A stretch of DNA of 64,000 bases from Alligator mississippiensis (taxonomy: Eukaryota; Chordata; Crocodylia; Alligatoridae): contig NC_081830.1 in assembly GCF_030867095.1 (NCBI RefSeq), forward strand, positions 37,820,781-37,884,780. Direction: 5' to 3'. Below the pieces are notes generated by a model that was not told where the DNA came from, did not search any database, and was given only the letters and a program-made list of their open reading frames with translations. The position numbers and the translations under genes were made by a program. Shown here in pieces: positions 23,090-35,267 of this stretch (positions are counted from its first letter, which is position 1; each line of letters opens with the position of its first letter).

Positions 23090-24057
23090 CAGGGATGGGA
23101 AAAATATGGCCCATAGGCCAGAACTGGCCTCCCAGGCCATTCTGTCTGACCCACGGGGCCCCTTCAAAAGACATCTGTTACCGGCTTGTGGCTGCCCCTC
23201 TAAAAGCCGGAGAAAGGTGTGGGCTTTCAGAGGTCATGCGCCATCAGGCCAGGCCAGCTCTGTGCCTCAATCTCCACAGGGCTCCTAGCGCTCCAGCTTG
23301 TGCTGGAGGCACGATACAGCCTGGAACAATAGTGCATGTCTCCTGGAACTCAGAGCTACAGGGAGCCATGCACAATCAGGCCAGTCGGGCTCCATGCCGC
23401 CATGTGCAGCTCCCAGCATTCCATCTGGGAGCCGTGCGCCATTGGGCCAGGTGGGGTTGGCTCCATGCCAGTATGTGGGGCTCCCAGCACTTCAGCTGGG
23501 AGCTGTGTGCCTTAGGGATGGGCTGGACCAGCTTTGTGCCAGCAAGTGGGGCTTCCTGCTGGAGTGCTGGGAGCCCATTGTGGAGGCATGGAGTTGGCCT
23601 GGCTCAATGGCGTGTGACTCCCCATGGCTCCTGGCATTTCAGTGGGGAGCCACACCATAGAACTAGTGTGTGATCATTTGAAAAAAGTAGACGTAAGTCA
23701 GTAGGACTGGATGAACTTCATTTGAGGGTGCTGAAGGAACTGGCCCAAGTCATCATGGAACTGCTGGCAAAACTTTTCCAAAGCTTGCACGCAGCAGTGA
23801 CTTCTGTCACCAACCCACACTGCCGCCACTCCACATCTGGCCGTGTTCCAAGATGGCAACCCTTGGCTCCCAAAAGAAGTACTTCTGGGGGCAAGGGGAG
23901 GGACTTCTTGTGGCAAAGGTCAGGGGTTAGGGGGCAAGACTTCTGGTCCCAATATGCCGACCAGGGGGCGGGCATCTGTCAAAGGACAGAGCTACCCTTG
24001 CAACCCTCACCAAAATTTGTTAAACAACCTTCCAGCCAAAATGATTGCCAACCCCTG
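23090..24057. mobile_element. hAT-like element, copy 2, carrying a CR1 piece
   Basis: Its ends CAGGGATGGGAAAAATATGG and GATTGCCAACCCCTG match the copy at 13613-15064. The flanking octamers GCCTGAGG and GCCTAGGG agree at 6 of 8 positions. Inside, 23660-23790 reads on the plus strand as GLDELHLRVLKELAQVIMEL, a CR1 reverse-transcriptase segment absent from copy 1. This implies a later insertion or capture. Confidence 0.6.
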
Positions 24058-25679
24058 GCCTAGGGGTAGTTCTGGCACCAAGCCAGCTCCACCTCCTGCC
24101 TCTGGGAATGTGCCTTTCCCTCCCAGGGGTACAACTTCATGCAGCCTGCAGAGCACCTGCCAGCTAGTCAGGTCACAAGGTATGGACAAATCTAGGAGTG
24201 GGGTCTGGGGAGGGGGTGGAGAACAAGGTAGGCGGCCGGATCAGGTCCCTATGAGCTGGGGCTTCCTTCCCAGGGTGGGGGCAGTAGCTCCCCTAAAAGT
24301 GGCTTTCCTCACTGCTTCCACCTCCCAGTCACCCTGGGAAGCATGACCAGCACCCCCTGTACCCTACCCCAATCCAAATCCCAAGTTATTAAAATGTAAG
24401 GCCTTCTTTTATTTACTTCTTCTTTTTTTCTTTCTTTTTATTTTATCCTTCAGTGGCTGAATTGCTTCATTTCGCTGCCCCCATCCCATTCATCCCATTA
24501 ACTCTGCCTCCCAACTTCAGTAGCAAGTCAAAGCTGTACAGTGGGGGGACAGTCAGAGAAGGTTTAGCCTTCTGCAAACTCGTGCTAGCACTAACACTGA
24601 TCAACATTTGAGCAGTTCAAAGTGCAATGTGTAATGTACCTCACTTTACCCAAGATACCCAAGCAGGTAAACTTGTATTCTCTTGAATCGCACAAAACAA
24701 AACCTGTTTTTCCTTGGAAGAGATGTGGGCAAGGCAGCACATCTGAGAGGCTTTCTCTAGTAAGCATTTCATCCTGAGAGGGTTGCATTTTCTTTCCAGC
24801 TCCAAAGCACTAACTGGTGGTATTCCAAGAACTGGCAGTGCTGTTTGAGGGTGTGGGACATAAGTAATATGGTGATGGGTAACAGAGAGCATGCTGTGAA
24901 ATGGGGATGGGGGGCTTGATTTAAACCCCTTAACATGTCTCAAGAAGAGTGAGGTTTGTAGAACGTAGCTGGAGGCCACACACTGCCAGGTAGTTGTGTC
25001 TGCTGCTCCTTCTCATTGTTTTTATCTTACAAGACTCAACCTCTGAGAGGCAAGATGCTGGTGGAGCAGTTTGCAGCCTCACTTGGTGCTGGGTTTGTTG
25101 CCGGCTGTAAGCAGAGGATCTGGTGGAGTGAGCTGGTTGGCCAAAGTGAAGATTCCAGGTCTGAGGAGTTGACTCTGGGATGGGAGCTGAATGAACCAGA
25201 AGCCCGATTTGTTCTAGTTTGAGAGCTTCACTGTACCCCATGAACGGATTTCAGCCTGGGAGTTGGGTTCAGCTTTGGCTTAGACAGACCTAAAATCTGA
25301 GTGACCAAATATCCACATCTTATGACTTCCCAGCCTGCATCTGCTTCTCATGCCTGTGCCTTGCCCAGATAAACTAGAGCAGTCAGCTGGGCTGCTGGAG
25401 TGGCAGCAGTAGGCTGCAGTGTGGCTCAGGGCTACCAGAGGATGCTGTGCCACCTGCTTTACAGGCTACCAACAGGCTTCCATCTCTTGAACATCAGCTG
25501 GTCCACAATGCAGAATTCTTACGTACATGTGCCTGTGTGGTGTATAACATGTGGTCTTGTCTTTCAGAGCTGCTTCTGTTGCTGCTGCTTTGAAAATCTG
25601 CTTCTCCATTGTCTTATGTATTTGGAGAGAGATCAGTTTGGAAACCTAGTGGGTTTTCTGTGAGATTTTCACTGTGGAA

Positions 25680-25694
25680 ATGGAAGAACAGCCT
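25680..25694 (+). CDS. USP-like gene, candidate start exon
   Basis: ATG in the context GAAATGG (purine at -3, G at +4) encodes MEEQP and runs straight into a strong donor, CCT/GTAAGT, in phase 0. A pyrimidine-rich acceptor at 25567/25568 would make the preceding 112 bp untranslated. The next exon also begins in phase 0. It is a small coding piece, so the start is plausible and not proven. Confidence 0.4.
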
Positions 25695-26258
25695 GTAAGT
25701 AGGGGATGTTGGGTTTTCTTTTTTACCTAGTAGAGAGAAAGAGGAGAACAGTGAGGAGAAAATCATACCAGCCATTTCCTTGTCCTGGCCTCATAATGCT
25801 CAGCTCTGCTTTTGTGCAAAATTGTTTTACTGAACCTTGGCCCTATTGTATTGAACCTGGCTTTGAGGTTGGATAATTTGTAAACCTACATCTCTGAGTT
25901 CTGACATCCTATATATTTTTTCATCTTGAAAGGGATGGATCTGATGGCTTCTTCCTCTTGTTTCATCTCCCTACTGGCTTTCCTTCTTGCACCTCGATTT
26001 GAGGGAGCATGGGGCTCACAGTTTAGGGCAAGTTACCTTGAAAAACATGAGTTTGTTACTCAAATCTTCATTGACTGGTCACTGGTCCCTTTTCCCCCTC
26101 CCTCCCCCAGCCACAGTGCTGTAGGGTTCACCATGTGAAAATTTTAAAGATCCAAATATTTCACTGCTCCCAGCACCACAGGCCTTCATCAGATTTACCT
26201 CCTCACTGCGCAGAAACAAGATAACTGAGTAGTGAGTTCTACTGTGGTTTTCTTGCAG

Positions 26259-26384
26259 GACAAAAAGAGCAAATGTTCCCAAGATGATGGCTCTGGAGGA
26301 AGCTGTGATGGTTGTAATAAGGATGAAGAAAAATCATCTGGAAATACAGACCAATCATCCCATCAGGACGTTATGGCAAATGAG
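26259..26384 (+). CDS. USP-like gene, acidic N-terminal exon
   Basis: This exon has 42 codons, phase 0 at both ends, behind the acceptor TTTTCTTGCAG. It encodes DKKSKCSQDDGSGGSCDGCN and a Glu/Ser/Gln-rich remainder ending DVMANE. The donor GAG/GTAGAA is weak; the frame stays open a further 14 codons. It is low complexity with no domain. Its membership in the USP gene rests on phase and orientation. Confidence 0.45.
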
Positions 26385-27117
26385 GTAGAAGGTGCTAAGG
26401 CAGTCAGGGAAGTCATGGAGGGGCTCTGATTTGAGCAAAATCTCACTGATTTAGCTAAGATTATACACAACAGTAACAATGACAACAAAACCCCAAACCA
26501 ACCAACCAACCAAAAAAGAAAATAATCCCGCCCTCCTTGCTTATTGGTATTTCCATAGCAAATTGGAGCCCCCATGTCAGGGCCCTGGAACTGACTGTGA
26601 AAAAGAATAAGAGCCAATACAACATGAGTGCGGACTCACTTTTTCTGGGATCTGTGGTGCTGCAGGTGTATAGCTGGCAGTCCTGACCTGCCTAGTTTGG
26701 ATGTGGTTACATGACCTGTAGTGATTTGCAGTGTGTAAACAGTCATTCCAGCAACTGGCTTCAATAGTGGGGTCAGACAGCAAGGGTTAGCTACTGGGGC
26801 TGAAGGCAGCCCTCCTGAGGGCACAAAGACCTTTCATCAGGCATTCCTTCACCTTCCTGTGTGAGAGAGATGATGAATATCTGAGATAAGCAAGAACTAA
26901 ACCTGAGGATTCCTTGTGAGGAAGAGCAGAGTTGAGCCCACCTGCCCTGCTCACTGGGCCTTAAAGAAGCACTTCAGTGTGGCAGTGGTGTGGCCCAGGA
27001 GTAGCTGTAGGATATGAGAAACCTTTCCTTTATTAGCAGACAGGATCATCCTCAAGGCAACTTCCCCTGTGTTTATTACACCTCGATAGCTGAGACACTC
27101 TCTGCTCTGTCTTACAG

Positions 27118-27152
27118 ATCGAGGGAAGGAGTCTATGGAACCAACTGTTCAG
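27118..27152 (+). CDS. possible small exon of the USP-like gene
   Basis: There is a strong acceptor (CTGTCTTACAG) and a CAG/GTATTT donor around 35 bp that would read IEGRSLWNQLF (phase 0 to 2). The 0-to-2 phase pattern equals that of the exons at 34753 and 49465. The exon at 30874 has the same phase pattern, so the two may be alternatives. This could be chance. Confidence 0.2.
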
Positions 27153-27454
27153 GTATTTCGGACACTTGTTTTGAGGACTGGTGTTTCAGGCACTCCCAGG
27201 CTAATGTTGCATTGTCACCCCTCCCAGTGACATGACTCAGACAGGCCCCAGGAGGGAAAATTCTTGTCAGTTCTGATGCTAAGAATACTCCTGTTCCCAA
27301 AATGGGGATGCCTATGGAAGATTATCCAAAGGGTCAGAGCCAAGTGCCCAGTCTTTGGCTTCTGAGCAAGAAGGGAAGATCTGCCCTGGTTTGTGTTTAT
27401 TGGTCTGCGAGTTAACTACTGACTAACACAAGCTGTTAACCTGCGTGTTCATTG

Positions 27455-29912
27455 AGGCTGGATATCTATAAGTCAGCAGGACTGGATAAACTCCATCCAA
27501 GAGTGCTGAATGAACTAGCCGAAGTCATCGCAAGACCACTGGAGAACATCTTTGAGAATCTGTGGTGCTCAGGAGAGGTCCCAGAAGACTGAAAGAGGGA
27601 CAGTGTTGTGCCCATCTTCAAGAAGGGGAGGAGAGAGGACCCAGGGAACTACAGGCCAATTAGCCTGACCTCAATCCCAGGAAAAATCCTTGAAAAATGT
27701 CTCAAGGAGTCTATATGTGATAAACTAGAAGGCAAAATTCTGAATGACAGCCAGCATGGTTTTGTCGCAGGTAGCTCATGTCTGACTAACCTCATCTCCT
27801 TCTACAGCCAGGTTATTACGCATGGGAGTGTGGTGGTTAATGCCAATTCCTCAGATTTCAGGAAGGTTTTCACATCTCAGGAGGTTCTTCAAGTAAAACT
27901 AGGAGACTATGGGCTCAACAATTCAACTGTCAGATGGGTGGGAAACTGGCTGTGGGGTTGGACCCAGAGGGTACTAATAGACGGATCTGTGTCAACCTGG
28001 CAGAAGGTAGCTGGTGGGGTCTCCCAGGGTTCGGTACTTGGAAAAGCACTACAGTGCTTTTCAACATCTTCATCAACAACCTGGACGTGGGGGTGAAAAT
28101 CACACTGGCAAAGTTTACTGGTGACACTAAGCTGTGAGGAAGTGCAGTCATGCCTCAGGGTAGGGTGATGATCCAGGAGGACCTAGAAAGATTAGTTAGA
28201 TGGGCGGACCAGAACCAGATGCTGTTCAACATTGAGAAGTGTAAAGTGCTCAGTCTGGGGAGGAAAAATCTGCAACAAACTTACAGGCCTGGTGGCGCTA
28301 CACTAGCAAGCACCACATCCAAAAGGGACCTGGGGGTCATAATTGACCATAAAATGAATATGAGCCACCAGTGTGATGCCACAGTTAGCAGAGCAAACAA
28401 TATACCAGTGTTCATCAACCGATGCATCTCAAGCAGAACTAACAAAGTTATTCTCCCTGTCTGCTCGGCATTAGTGAGGCCACAGCTGGAGTACTGCCTC
28501 CAGTTCTGGGTGCCAAACTTCAAGAAGGATGTAGAGAAGTGTGAGAGAGTCCAGAGTAGAGCCACTCATATGATTAGAGGACTGAAGAGCAAGCTATACA
28601 AGGAAAGGCTGACAGATATGGGACTGTTCAGCCTAGAAAAGACAAGACTTCAGGGGGATTTGGTGGCAGCTTACAAATATATCAGGGGAGAGCATCAGGG
28701 CCTAGGTGAACAACTATTCACTAAAGTGCCCCAGGGGAAAACCAGGAGCAATGGTCATAAACTCCTAGAATAAGGTTTCAGACTGAATATGAGGAAAAAC
28801 TTCATGGTTCGTGTGACCAGACTCTGGAATAGACTCCCAGTGGGAGTGGTGCAGGCACCTACCCTACAGATTGTGCGGGCCGGGGGCGAGCTGGGCCCAT
28901 CTTTGCACACGCGGACTGTGGCCAGCAGCCCAGGCACGCGGGGCTGGAGAAAACCGCGGGGCGGTTTGGTACGCACGAGCTAGAATTAGTCACGGAGGCG
29001 TAGTGGTTGATTGAAAAGATTATTTACTTACACCCAAGATGGTCGCGGTGTAGGCTGGACAGCTTTCCAGGTGCAGCTCCGCTTGAGTCCTTGTTGGAGG
29101 ACTCTGACAAGCTCAGTTCTTTGACCCCGGAGTGGTTTAGGCTCCGCGGGTTCGGCAATTCTTTCCTCACGAAGTTGCTGAAGCTCCGTGGGTTCGGTTC
29201 GGTTCCCAGGTCCCCCGGAGCTGTTAAGACTCCGTGGGTTCGAAAATTGGGTTCAAAGGATAGGGATACGTTTAGGATTGCGCTCGGCGACGGGGAGAGG
29301 CCAGAGGCTGTTTAGACCTCCGTTGCCTGCTTAAGAGAGGCGCGTTGGGTCCGCAAGGGTCCACATTGCTTGGAGATCTTCACACAACGCGAAGTCTCCT
29401 CCTCCTGGCGAGTTCTGTCTCTCTCCAGTTTTCCTCTCTCTCTGACTTGGGCGGAAACTACCCAAGCCTTTTGTACGGCTAGCAAGCCAATAGCTAGCCG
29501 CCATGTGTGCCTACATTTAGAACCGGCCAATGGTGGGGCACAAATTATAATACGAATGGCGGGAACTCTTTGCAACAAGCACCTCTCCTCTGCAGCAGAG
29601 AAATGCACCCTGCAAAGAAAGCTACAAATTTGGCGGGAATTCCCTGTTGCACCGGAGTTCTTTCCTGCGGCAGAGAACTCCACCGTGCAAGGAAGCTGTA
29701 ATTTAGGCGGGAACGTAATTTAGCGTTGCCGAAGCACACACAAACAACAAATCACAACTTTGGGTTGTGACACAGATCTTCAAAAGGAGACTGGACGCAC
29801 ACCTTGCTGGGGTTATTTGACCCCAGCAGTCTTTCCTGCCCAGAGTAGGGGGGCTGAACCCAATGATCTCATAAGGTCCCTTCCAGCTCTAAACTTCTGT
29901 GAATCCTATCTG
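27455..29912 (+). mobile_element. CR1 LINE, 5'-truncated, split by an LTR
   Basis: The plus strand encodes a long part of the CR1 reverse transcriptase: SAGLDKLHPRVLNEL, PIFKKGRREDPGNYRPISLT, QHGFVAGSSCLTNL, GGVSQGSVLG, then the palm region and the C-terminal SALVRPQLEYCLQFW, RLWNRLPVGVV. Several stops and frame changes interrupt it, and the catalytic FADD motif reads FTGD, so it is inactive. At 28872 an LTR interrupts it. The last CR1 part (29773-29912) carries the family 3' end, 'ctgcccagagtaggggggct' to 'tctgtgaatc'. It lies in the first half of the USP gene. Confidence 0.9.
28872..29772. mobile_element. solo LTR inserted in CR1
   Basis: A 901-bp element begins TGTGCGGGCC and ends TTGTGACA (TG...CA). 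It is flanked by a perfect 5-bp target duplication CAGAT (28867-28871 and 29773-29777) exactly inside the CR1 3' region. This is the signature of a retrovirus-type LTR left by recombination of a provirus. No coding part remains. It is younger than the CR1 copy it interrupts. Confidence 0.85.
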
Positions 29913-30873
29913 CTGTCTCTCACAAACCAAGGAAGGACAGGATGCTTGGTGCAGGTATTTGCAGGGCCTTTTTTTGAGACTTGGACTCTGGCAGTCCAAT
30001 CATTACCATATTGCTGCTCCCAGGGAGTTGGCTCAATCAGGTTCCCTGTAGCAAGGGTTCTGTGAAGGTCCTGGTGTTAAGAAAGTTCCCAGGTCCCAAA
30101 TCAGAGTAGACTGTGGGAAATGGTCTGATTGGCCCAGGGCAAGTGCCAGGGTTTTGGTGAGGTCAGGGAGATTATAGTGCCATCTGTCCTCACGGTATTG
30201 CTGTTTGGGGAGAGTAATATAACAGCTGTTGGCCAGTGCTGTTTCTCGGTCTGTGTTTGCCAGTCTCTGAGCTAACTGCCGACTAATACAGGCTGTTTCC
30301 TGTGTTTGTTGACACAAATGCGCAAGAAAATGTGAAGTTACAAAACCGGCCTGGCATTGTTGTTGATCTTCCACCTGAAATGCTCCCAACTGAACTGCTC
30401 AGCTGTCTAGTGGGTCTCTTCCACTTCCACAATCAATGGTAGCATCAGTTAGAGCTAGACAAAAGGAGGAACAGGGAAAGGGGTGCTCCTGGGATGCTCT
30501 GGAGGAGGGTGGTGGGTGGCAGAAGCAAAATAACTGGTTCTTCCTGAGCACACTGAGTGTAAACCTGAGGCTTAGCCTTGAAGCCCAAGCCCAAGGTGCG
30601 CACCTTGTATTGGACCAACCTTCTCCTCCTCTGCAGGTGTTGGAGTGACCATGGGATGAGAGAGAGAGACCAAGTCCAGGACCAGCTAAGGTGGGTGGAG
30701 GGCAGTGGAGAAAGAGAACAGGCTGTGATTGGAATGATTGGCTGCTTGGAGCTTGGGAAGACAGAGGAATGGGGCCGGTTTGAGAACAGAAATAGTAGTG
30801 AAGCTGTTGTCTTTTACCTGGCCATGGAAAAAGGCTCTTTTCTAGAGACTTGCCATCCTACTATTCCTTGCAG

Positions 30874-31043
30874 GTCATCTTACCTCATGCAGCCATGGCT
30901 GGAAAACAAGGGAGCCCTGGAAAGTGGGTCTGCCTGGTTGATGTGCCTTCCAGCATCCTGAGCTGCCAAAGGCCCCACTGCACCCCAGAGGAAGCAGCCT
31001 GCCATCTCCTGACAGAGCTGTGTGGGCTGAACTTCGGTGCTGG
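30874..31043 (+). CDS. possible exon of the USP-like gene, N-terminal region
   Basis: After the acceptor TATTCCTTGCAG, a frame of 56 codons runs to a GG/GTGAGG donor (phase 0 to 2). It contains GKWVCLVDVPSSIL, then CQRPHCTPEEAACHLLTELC and GLNFGAG. The sequence looks protein-like, with hydrophobic strand and helix periodicity, but matches no family I know. Phase fits directly into the exon at 31388. A degenerate homologous stretch at about 34990-35160 no longer reads through. Confidence 0.4.
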
Positions 31044-31224
31044 GTGAGGGTGGTTATTGGTGCCTGGGACGTGCTGTGTGGATGCGTCTTTGCTGCTCCT
31101 GGTTTTAGAGGAGGGCCCCAAAGTGTGATGAAGTGCAGGTGTGGGCACAGCTGGAGGGAATGGTCAGTTCACTCTGCAAAGAAGGCCTTTGCTTTGCAAA
31201 CGATACGAAGGTCTCTATCTAGTC

Positions 31225-31445
31225 ACAGTCCATCTGGTTGGGAGGGAGACCAAACCAGAAAGCTCTTTTGTTGGGAGTGGCAGAATGAATTGCACTGGCC
31301 TTGTGCTCTGGACTTTAGGCAGAGGACCCCGAGGTGGGCATCCCTGTGAGGAGGCACTAAGCAGCTCTTCTCTTATGTCTGTGGTAGGGATATGGACTCC
31401 ATCTCCCAGCGGCCGAAGGCACTCTCCGATACCGAGCCAAGTAAG
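31225..31445 (+). repeat. local segmental duplication, unit 1
   Basis: About 220 bp here is nearly identical to 35600-35825, including 'cagaaagctcttttgttggg' and 'ggtgggcatccctgtgagga' blocks and the short exon. Weaker similarity extends upstream (30760-31225 against 34890-35270), where unit 2 is interrupted by a CR1 insertion. Confidence 0.85.
31388..31440 (+). CDS. possible USP-like exon, duplicated module copy 1
   Basis: This 53-bp exon (phase 2 to 1) between TCTGTGGTAG and CCAA/GTAAGT reads DMDSISQRPKALSDTEP. A near-identical exon is at 35765-35817 within a duplicated segment. The conserved splice sites and phases in both copies favour real exons, but the short length keeps certainty low. 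Confidence 0.45.
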
Positions 31446-32453
31446 TGACACGTTTACTGTTCACGGGTTGCTGCCAGGGATAAGAAGATAGTGCTGTTAG
31501 TCCTTCCCTGCCTGCCAGTGCTTCCCATCTGGGTCTGCAGGAAGGGGAGCAAAGGAGGAGGAGTGGTGGGGTGAGGAAGGTGGACCCCCTCAGCCTTGCC
31601 TCCACTCTCTAGTTAGGTGCTGTATTGTAGGGAGGCAGAAGGGGAAGTTGCTGGTGCCTGATTAATTGATGAGGAGTGTGGGAAAAGTCGGAGGCCACAT
31701 CCCAGGGGGCAGCAGTCAGAGCTCCTGCAGGGTGGGTCAAGACGTTGCTTTGTGTCGAGGAACAAGGATGGCAGCCTGAGGTTTTGGGTTTGGTTATCAG
31801 GCTGTAAATTCAGCTGAGGGAAATGAAGCCACTGGGTCAGCAGCAACAGGCAGGTTGTGTCTCTGGTGGATACTGGAATAGGGCACGTTTTAGCTGTGGT
31901 GGGCCTCAGAGGAGATGATGGATCTGGGCCATTGGCATGGGCATTCAGATGGTGGATCCCAGCTCTGGGGATGGGGTGTCCTCCAGGAAGGCTTCTATTG
32001 TGGGAGGCCCTGAAAGAGGAGCAGTGCCCGGGCCTGGGCTCTGCTCATGCTCTAGCGGGTTAAGCCCTTGGGGGAAGTGTCAGTTTGGTGCTGGGCAGTA
32101 CTTGGTCCATCACGAGCTGTTTGTCTAGACGTGTCCTTCATCTGGTAGCTGGGGAGAGAATGCCACTGTGCGTCTGTAAGGCTGTGGAAATGGCACGTGC
32201 CAAGACTGGCCATCTGGCTGTTTATTTGAACAACCCAGAGCAGATGGGCAGGGTGGCTGCCCATACGGTCAGCTGGTGGTCTTCGACTCTAACCGGCTGA
32301 AGGGAGTGGTGGGCCTGAGAGCAGAATGTGGTTTCTGGGCTGCCGATGAGAGGACAGTGGCGTCATGAGCCCTGCTGCTCTGCTACAATCCAAGGCAGGA
32401 CAGAGTATCCACTGAAACCACCGGGTCAGGCAAGTCTCCTCTTTCTCCCACAG

Positions 32454-32626
32454 GGCCTGTAGGTAGCCAAGGAGACAGTGTCCCGGACAAGGCAGAAGAG
32501 GCATCAGGCGGGCCATTGGATCCTGGCCGAACCAGTCCTAAGGGGGAGAAGTCAGCAGTGGAGGAGGAAAGGCCTGGGATGGAGCTAAGAACAAAGGGAC
32601 ATGTGGACAGCCCTTTGGAAGAGCAG
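32454..32626 (+). CDS. possible USP-like exon, charged linker
   Basis: Acceptor TTTCTCCCACAG; phase 1 entry. With the preceding base the frame opens RPVGSQGDSVPDKAEEASGG and continues Pro/Gly/Glu/Lys-rich to SPLEEQ at a CAG/GTGAAG donor (phase 0). Without that donor it would stop six codons later (TGA at 32642). So it could be internal, or the last exon of a short product. It is low complexity, suggesting a disordered linker. Confidence 0.45.
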
Positions 32627-32644
32627 GTGAAGACTGACAGATGA

Positions 32645-34752
32645 ATGAGTCTGGTAACCATAAAACCTGCGTGCCTTTGCTCCTTAATTTGAGGCAGCAG
32701 TCATGGATCTGTGGCTCTTCATTGGCTGCTGTTACCACCAGGGATGAGGGTGCCTTTTGCAGTGTACTGAGAGGGACCTGCAGGTGTCACCAGTGAGGTT
32801 TACTGAACGTACATGTGAAAATGTTGCAGGTTGGTGTGGGACCTTGCATGTTCTGTGCACATGCTTCTCAGTTGGTTTTCAGTGAGATCTCTCTTTCCTT
32901 CCGAGTTCAAGCTTTGACAGTGTTGCATCTGTTTGAGATATGTGACTTACCTATGCAATAGAGGTGTCTGGAGTAGATGTTCAGTGCCAGGAAAAGATCC
33001 TCAGCAGAGAGACAGTTTTTAAACCTGGGTCTTGGTCCTAAGAGAAGTTGAGGGACCAAAATGGCAGGTGGCATAGCTCAAAAAAAAGCCTTGGGAAAAA
33101 GAGTAGAGGAAGGCAGTGGGGTGCCATGCCCTTGAAATCAGTCCCCTAGAAACGTCAAGGTAGGGGAATTAAAGCCAGGAAGGTACAGGAGGAAGGGAAG
33201 AAAAGGAAATGCAAAGTATGTAGCTACGGTTTCAAATTGGAAAGTAGGCTGCAAACACACACCGGCAGACTGCTCTTTCCCAAACGAACAACTAAGAAGA
33301 GCTGAGCACTGGGAAGTGCAAACTACGATTGATCCCCTTGGTGCGATGAGAGGAAGCAACCTGAAGTGCAGGTGGACCACACAGTGCAGCTCTGAGCATT
33401 TCTGCAAGTGAGGATGGATGCACGGGCAGTTACTGAAGGGAGAATTACATGTTCCCAGGTGGTTTTTTGTGGGCATTTGATATTATCTTGGTTTGCAAAG
33501 TGTAGCTTTCATAGACGGGGAAAATTATGTGGAAGAAAAGTCAGCCCATTTTCAAAGCCAATGGAATGAAACATTTCAAACGCTTGAAATTTGAATGGAG
33601 ACTTATCTCCCTGGCAGTACTAAACATCATGTGCTGAAAGCATGGTTTGCTGCTATTGTAGGTTTGTTTTTGTGGAGCAGCACCCAACAGACAACCGTGT
33701 GTTTCTTTTGAGTGAGGGTCTTTCAGTGCCATTATTTGCTCTGGGATGACTCGAGTTACCTGTGGGGGCCAACTTTTTCTGCCAAAGCAAAACAAACAGC
33801 ATGCTGGAAAGCTGGTGGTGGTTGAGGAAGGTCTGGAGGTTTCCTTGTTTCACCTTGCAATGTGGTTTAGCCTCCTTGATATCCCCCCCCCATAGTTACA
33901 GTCTAAGGGTGTGAATAAAGAAACCATTTTGGATGCACTGTCTTCCTCACTGAAAATATCTTGCACCAGAAATATTGCATCTAATCCTTGAGAAATGTAA
34001 TATAAATCTGAAGTCTGTTGCCCAGGTTCTGTGCTGTTTTATGACTTTTTTCTGTGTGCTGTGGCAGGGCACACAGTATCCTGAAATAATGGGTACTTCC
34101 TAGCTTCACCAGGAAGGTCGTGCTCCTGGCTCTGGGGCTCAGGACTTGAACACAGCCTGTTGAGCCTCTCATTCAGAATCCTGTTGCCTCCTCTCAGTTT
34201 GCCCAGAAGCCAAACCAGCTGTTATGGTGCTCACAGCTGGGTGGAGGGACATCCAAGCCATGACGCCTTTCTGCATTAGAAGGAAGCGGCAGGGTGGAAC
34301 CAAGGCTTGCCATCCTTTTGGAGCTTTCCTGATTCAGGAAACTTAGTTAAACTGTCTTTATGGCAACTAGACTACCAGTCCCTTGAGATAGTATTTGATG
34401 CACATGGCCATGTCCCAATTTCTCCTCAAGAGCCTGAGGAGAAGCGGGATTGAAAGCCTTGTCTGAAAACCTTCATTTGTGTGCAACTCTCCTGCTGTTT
34501 GTTTGAAGCCATTGGCATTAATCTACATTAACATCTGCGCAAACACTTGGCTTGCTTGTGTCACTGCTTTGCAAACCAGGTGTCTCTTCTAGCATAATGC
34601 AACCCAGAATTTGAAAAGCACCGTGTTTCTCCTCCCCACAGTGAGAGCGCTGTCCCTCTACGACCGGGCTGTACTTTGGTTGCTAGTGTATTAATGTTTT
34701 TTCAGGCTGCCGTAGGAAATAATTCTTCCTGTGGTTTCTTTTGTTGTTGCAG
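32645..34752 (+). other. intron, no recognised feature
   Basis: No exon or transposon terminus was recognised. Short open frames here have no protein resemblance. Confidence 0.4.
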
Positions 34753-34790
34753 ATCTTAGGAGGACAGAACACCTCGGAAGGCAGGAGCTG
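34753..34790 (+). CDS. possible 38-bp USP-like exon
   Basis: It lies between TTGTTGTTGCAG and CTG/GTAATT and reads ILGGQNTSEGRS (phase 0 to 2). Length, phase and the following intron sequence GTAATTTCAATTCC all match the confident exon at 49465-49502, implying an ancient duplication. It fits in frame with 35765. Confidence 0.4.
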
Positions 34791-35267
34791 GTAATTTCAA
34801 TTCCTGTTCTACCAGTCGGGCTGCCCCTAGTGCCTGAGTAACGTTCTCAGAGTTCCCACTGGAAGGGCTTGGGTCTTGGGGAGGAAAGGGCCTGTTTGGG
34901 AGCAAAGATGAGCCCTGTTGTAGTGGTGTTTCCAGGCATTGTCTTCTACCTGGCCATGAAAAGTGCCTCTGGTCTTGACCTCTGCCCCCCTAGAGCTGTC
35001 CTGTAGCAGGTTGTCTTAGTAATGCAGCCATCTGTAGAAAATAAGGGAACCAAGGGAGGTGGGTCTACCTGACTGTCGCGAGCTCCTGCATGCCAAGATT
35101 CCTCTGGCAGGCTGTGTCGTCCTGAGAGCGGTGGGGCTGTTGGCAGTGTTTTGGATTGGATAATCACCTCTGCTGAGTGAGGGCACCGGTTAGCTCGGGA
35201 AGTGGCATGAGGATGTAGCTTTGCTGTTCCTGATTTTGGAAGAAGGCCCCAAGGAACAGTGTGGCTG

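Larger units (their letters stand above)
18978..25567. other. intergenic region between the two divergent genes
   Basis: No confident coding sequence is seen. It holds a GC-rich repeat (about 19690-20520), a CR1-like stretch (20520-20870), a possible USP promoter area (20930-21190), a hAT-like piece (21412-21705), an LTR fossil (21837-22375) and a hAT element (23090-24057). I see nothing in 22380-23080 or 24060-25560. Confidence 0.5.
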
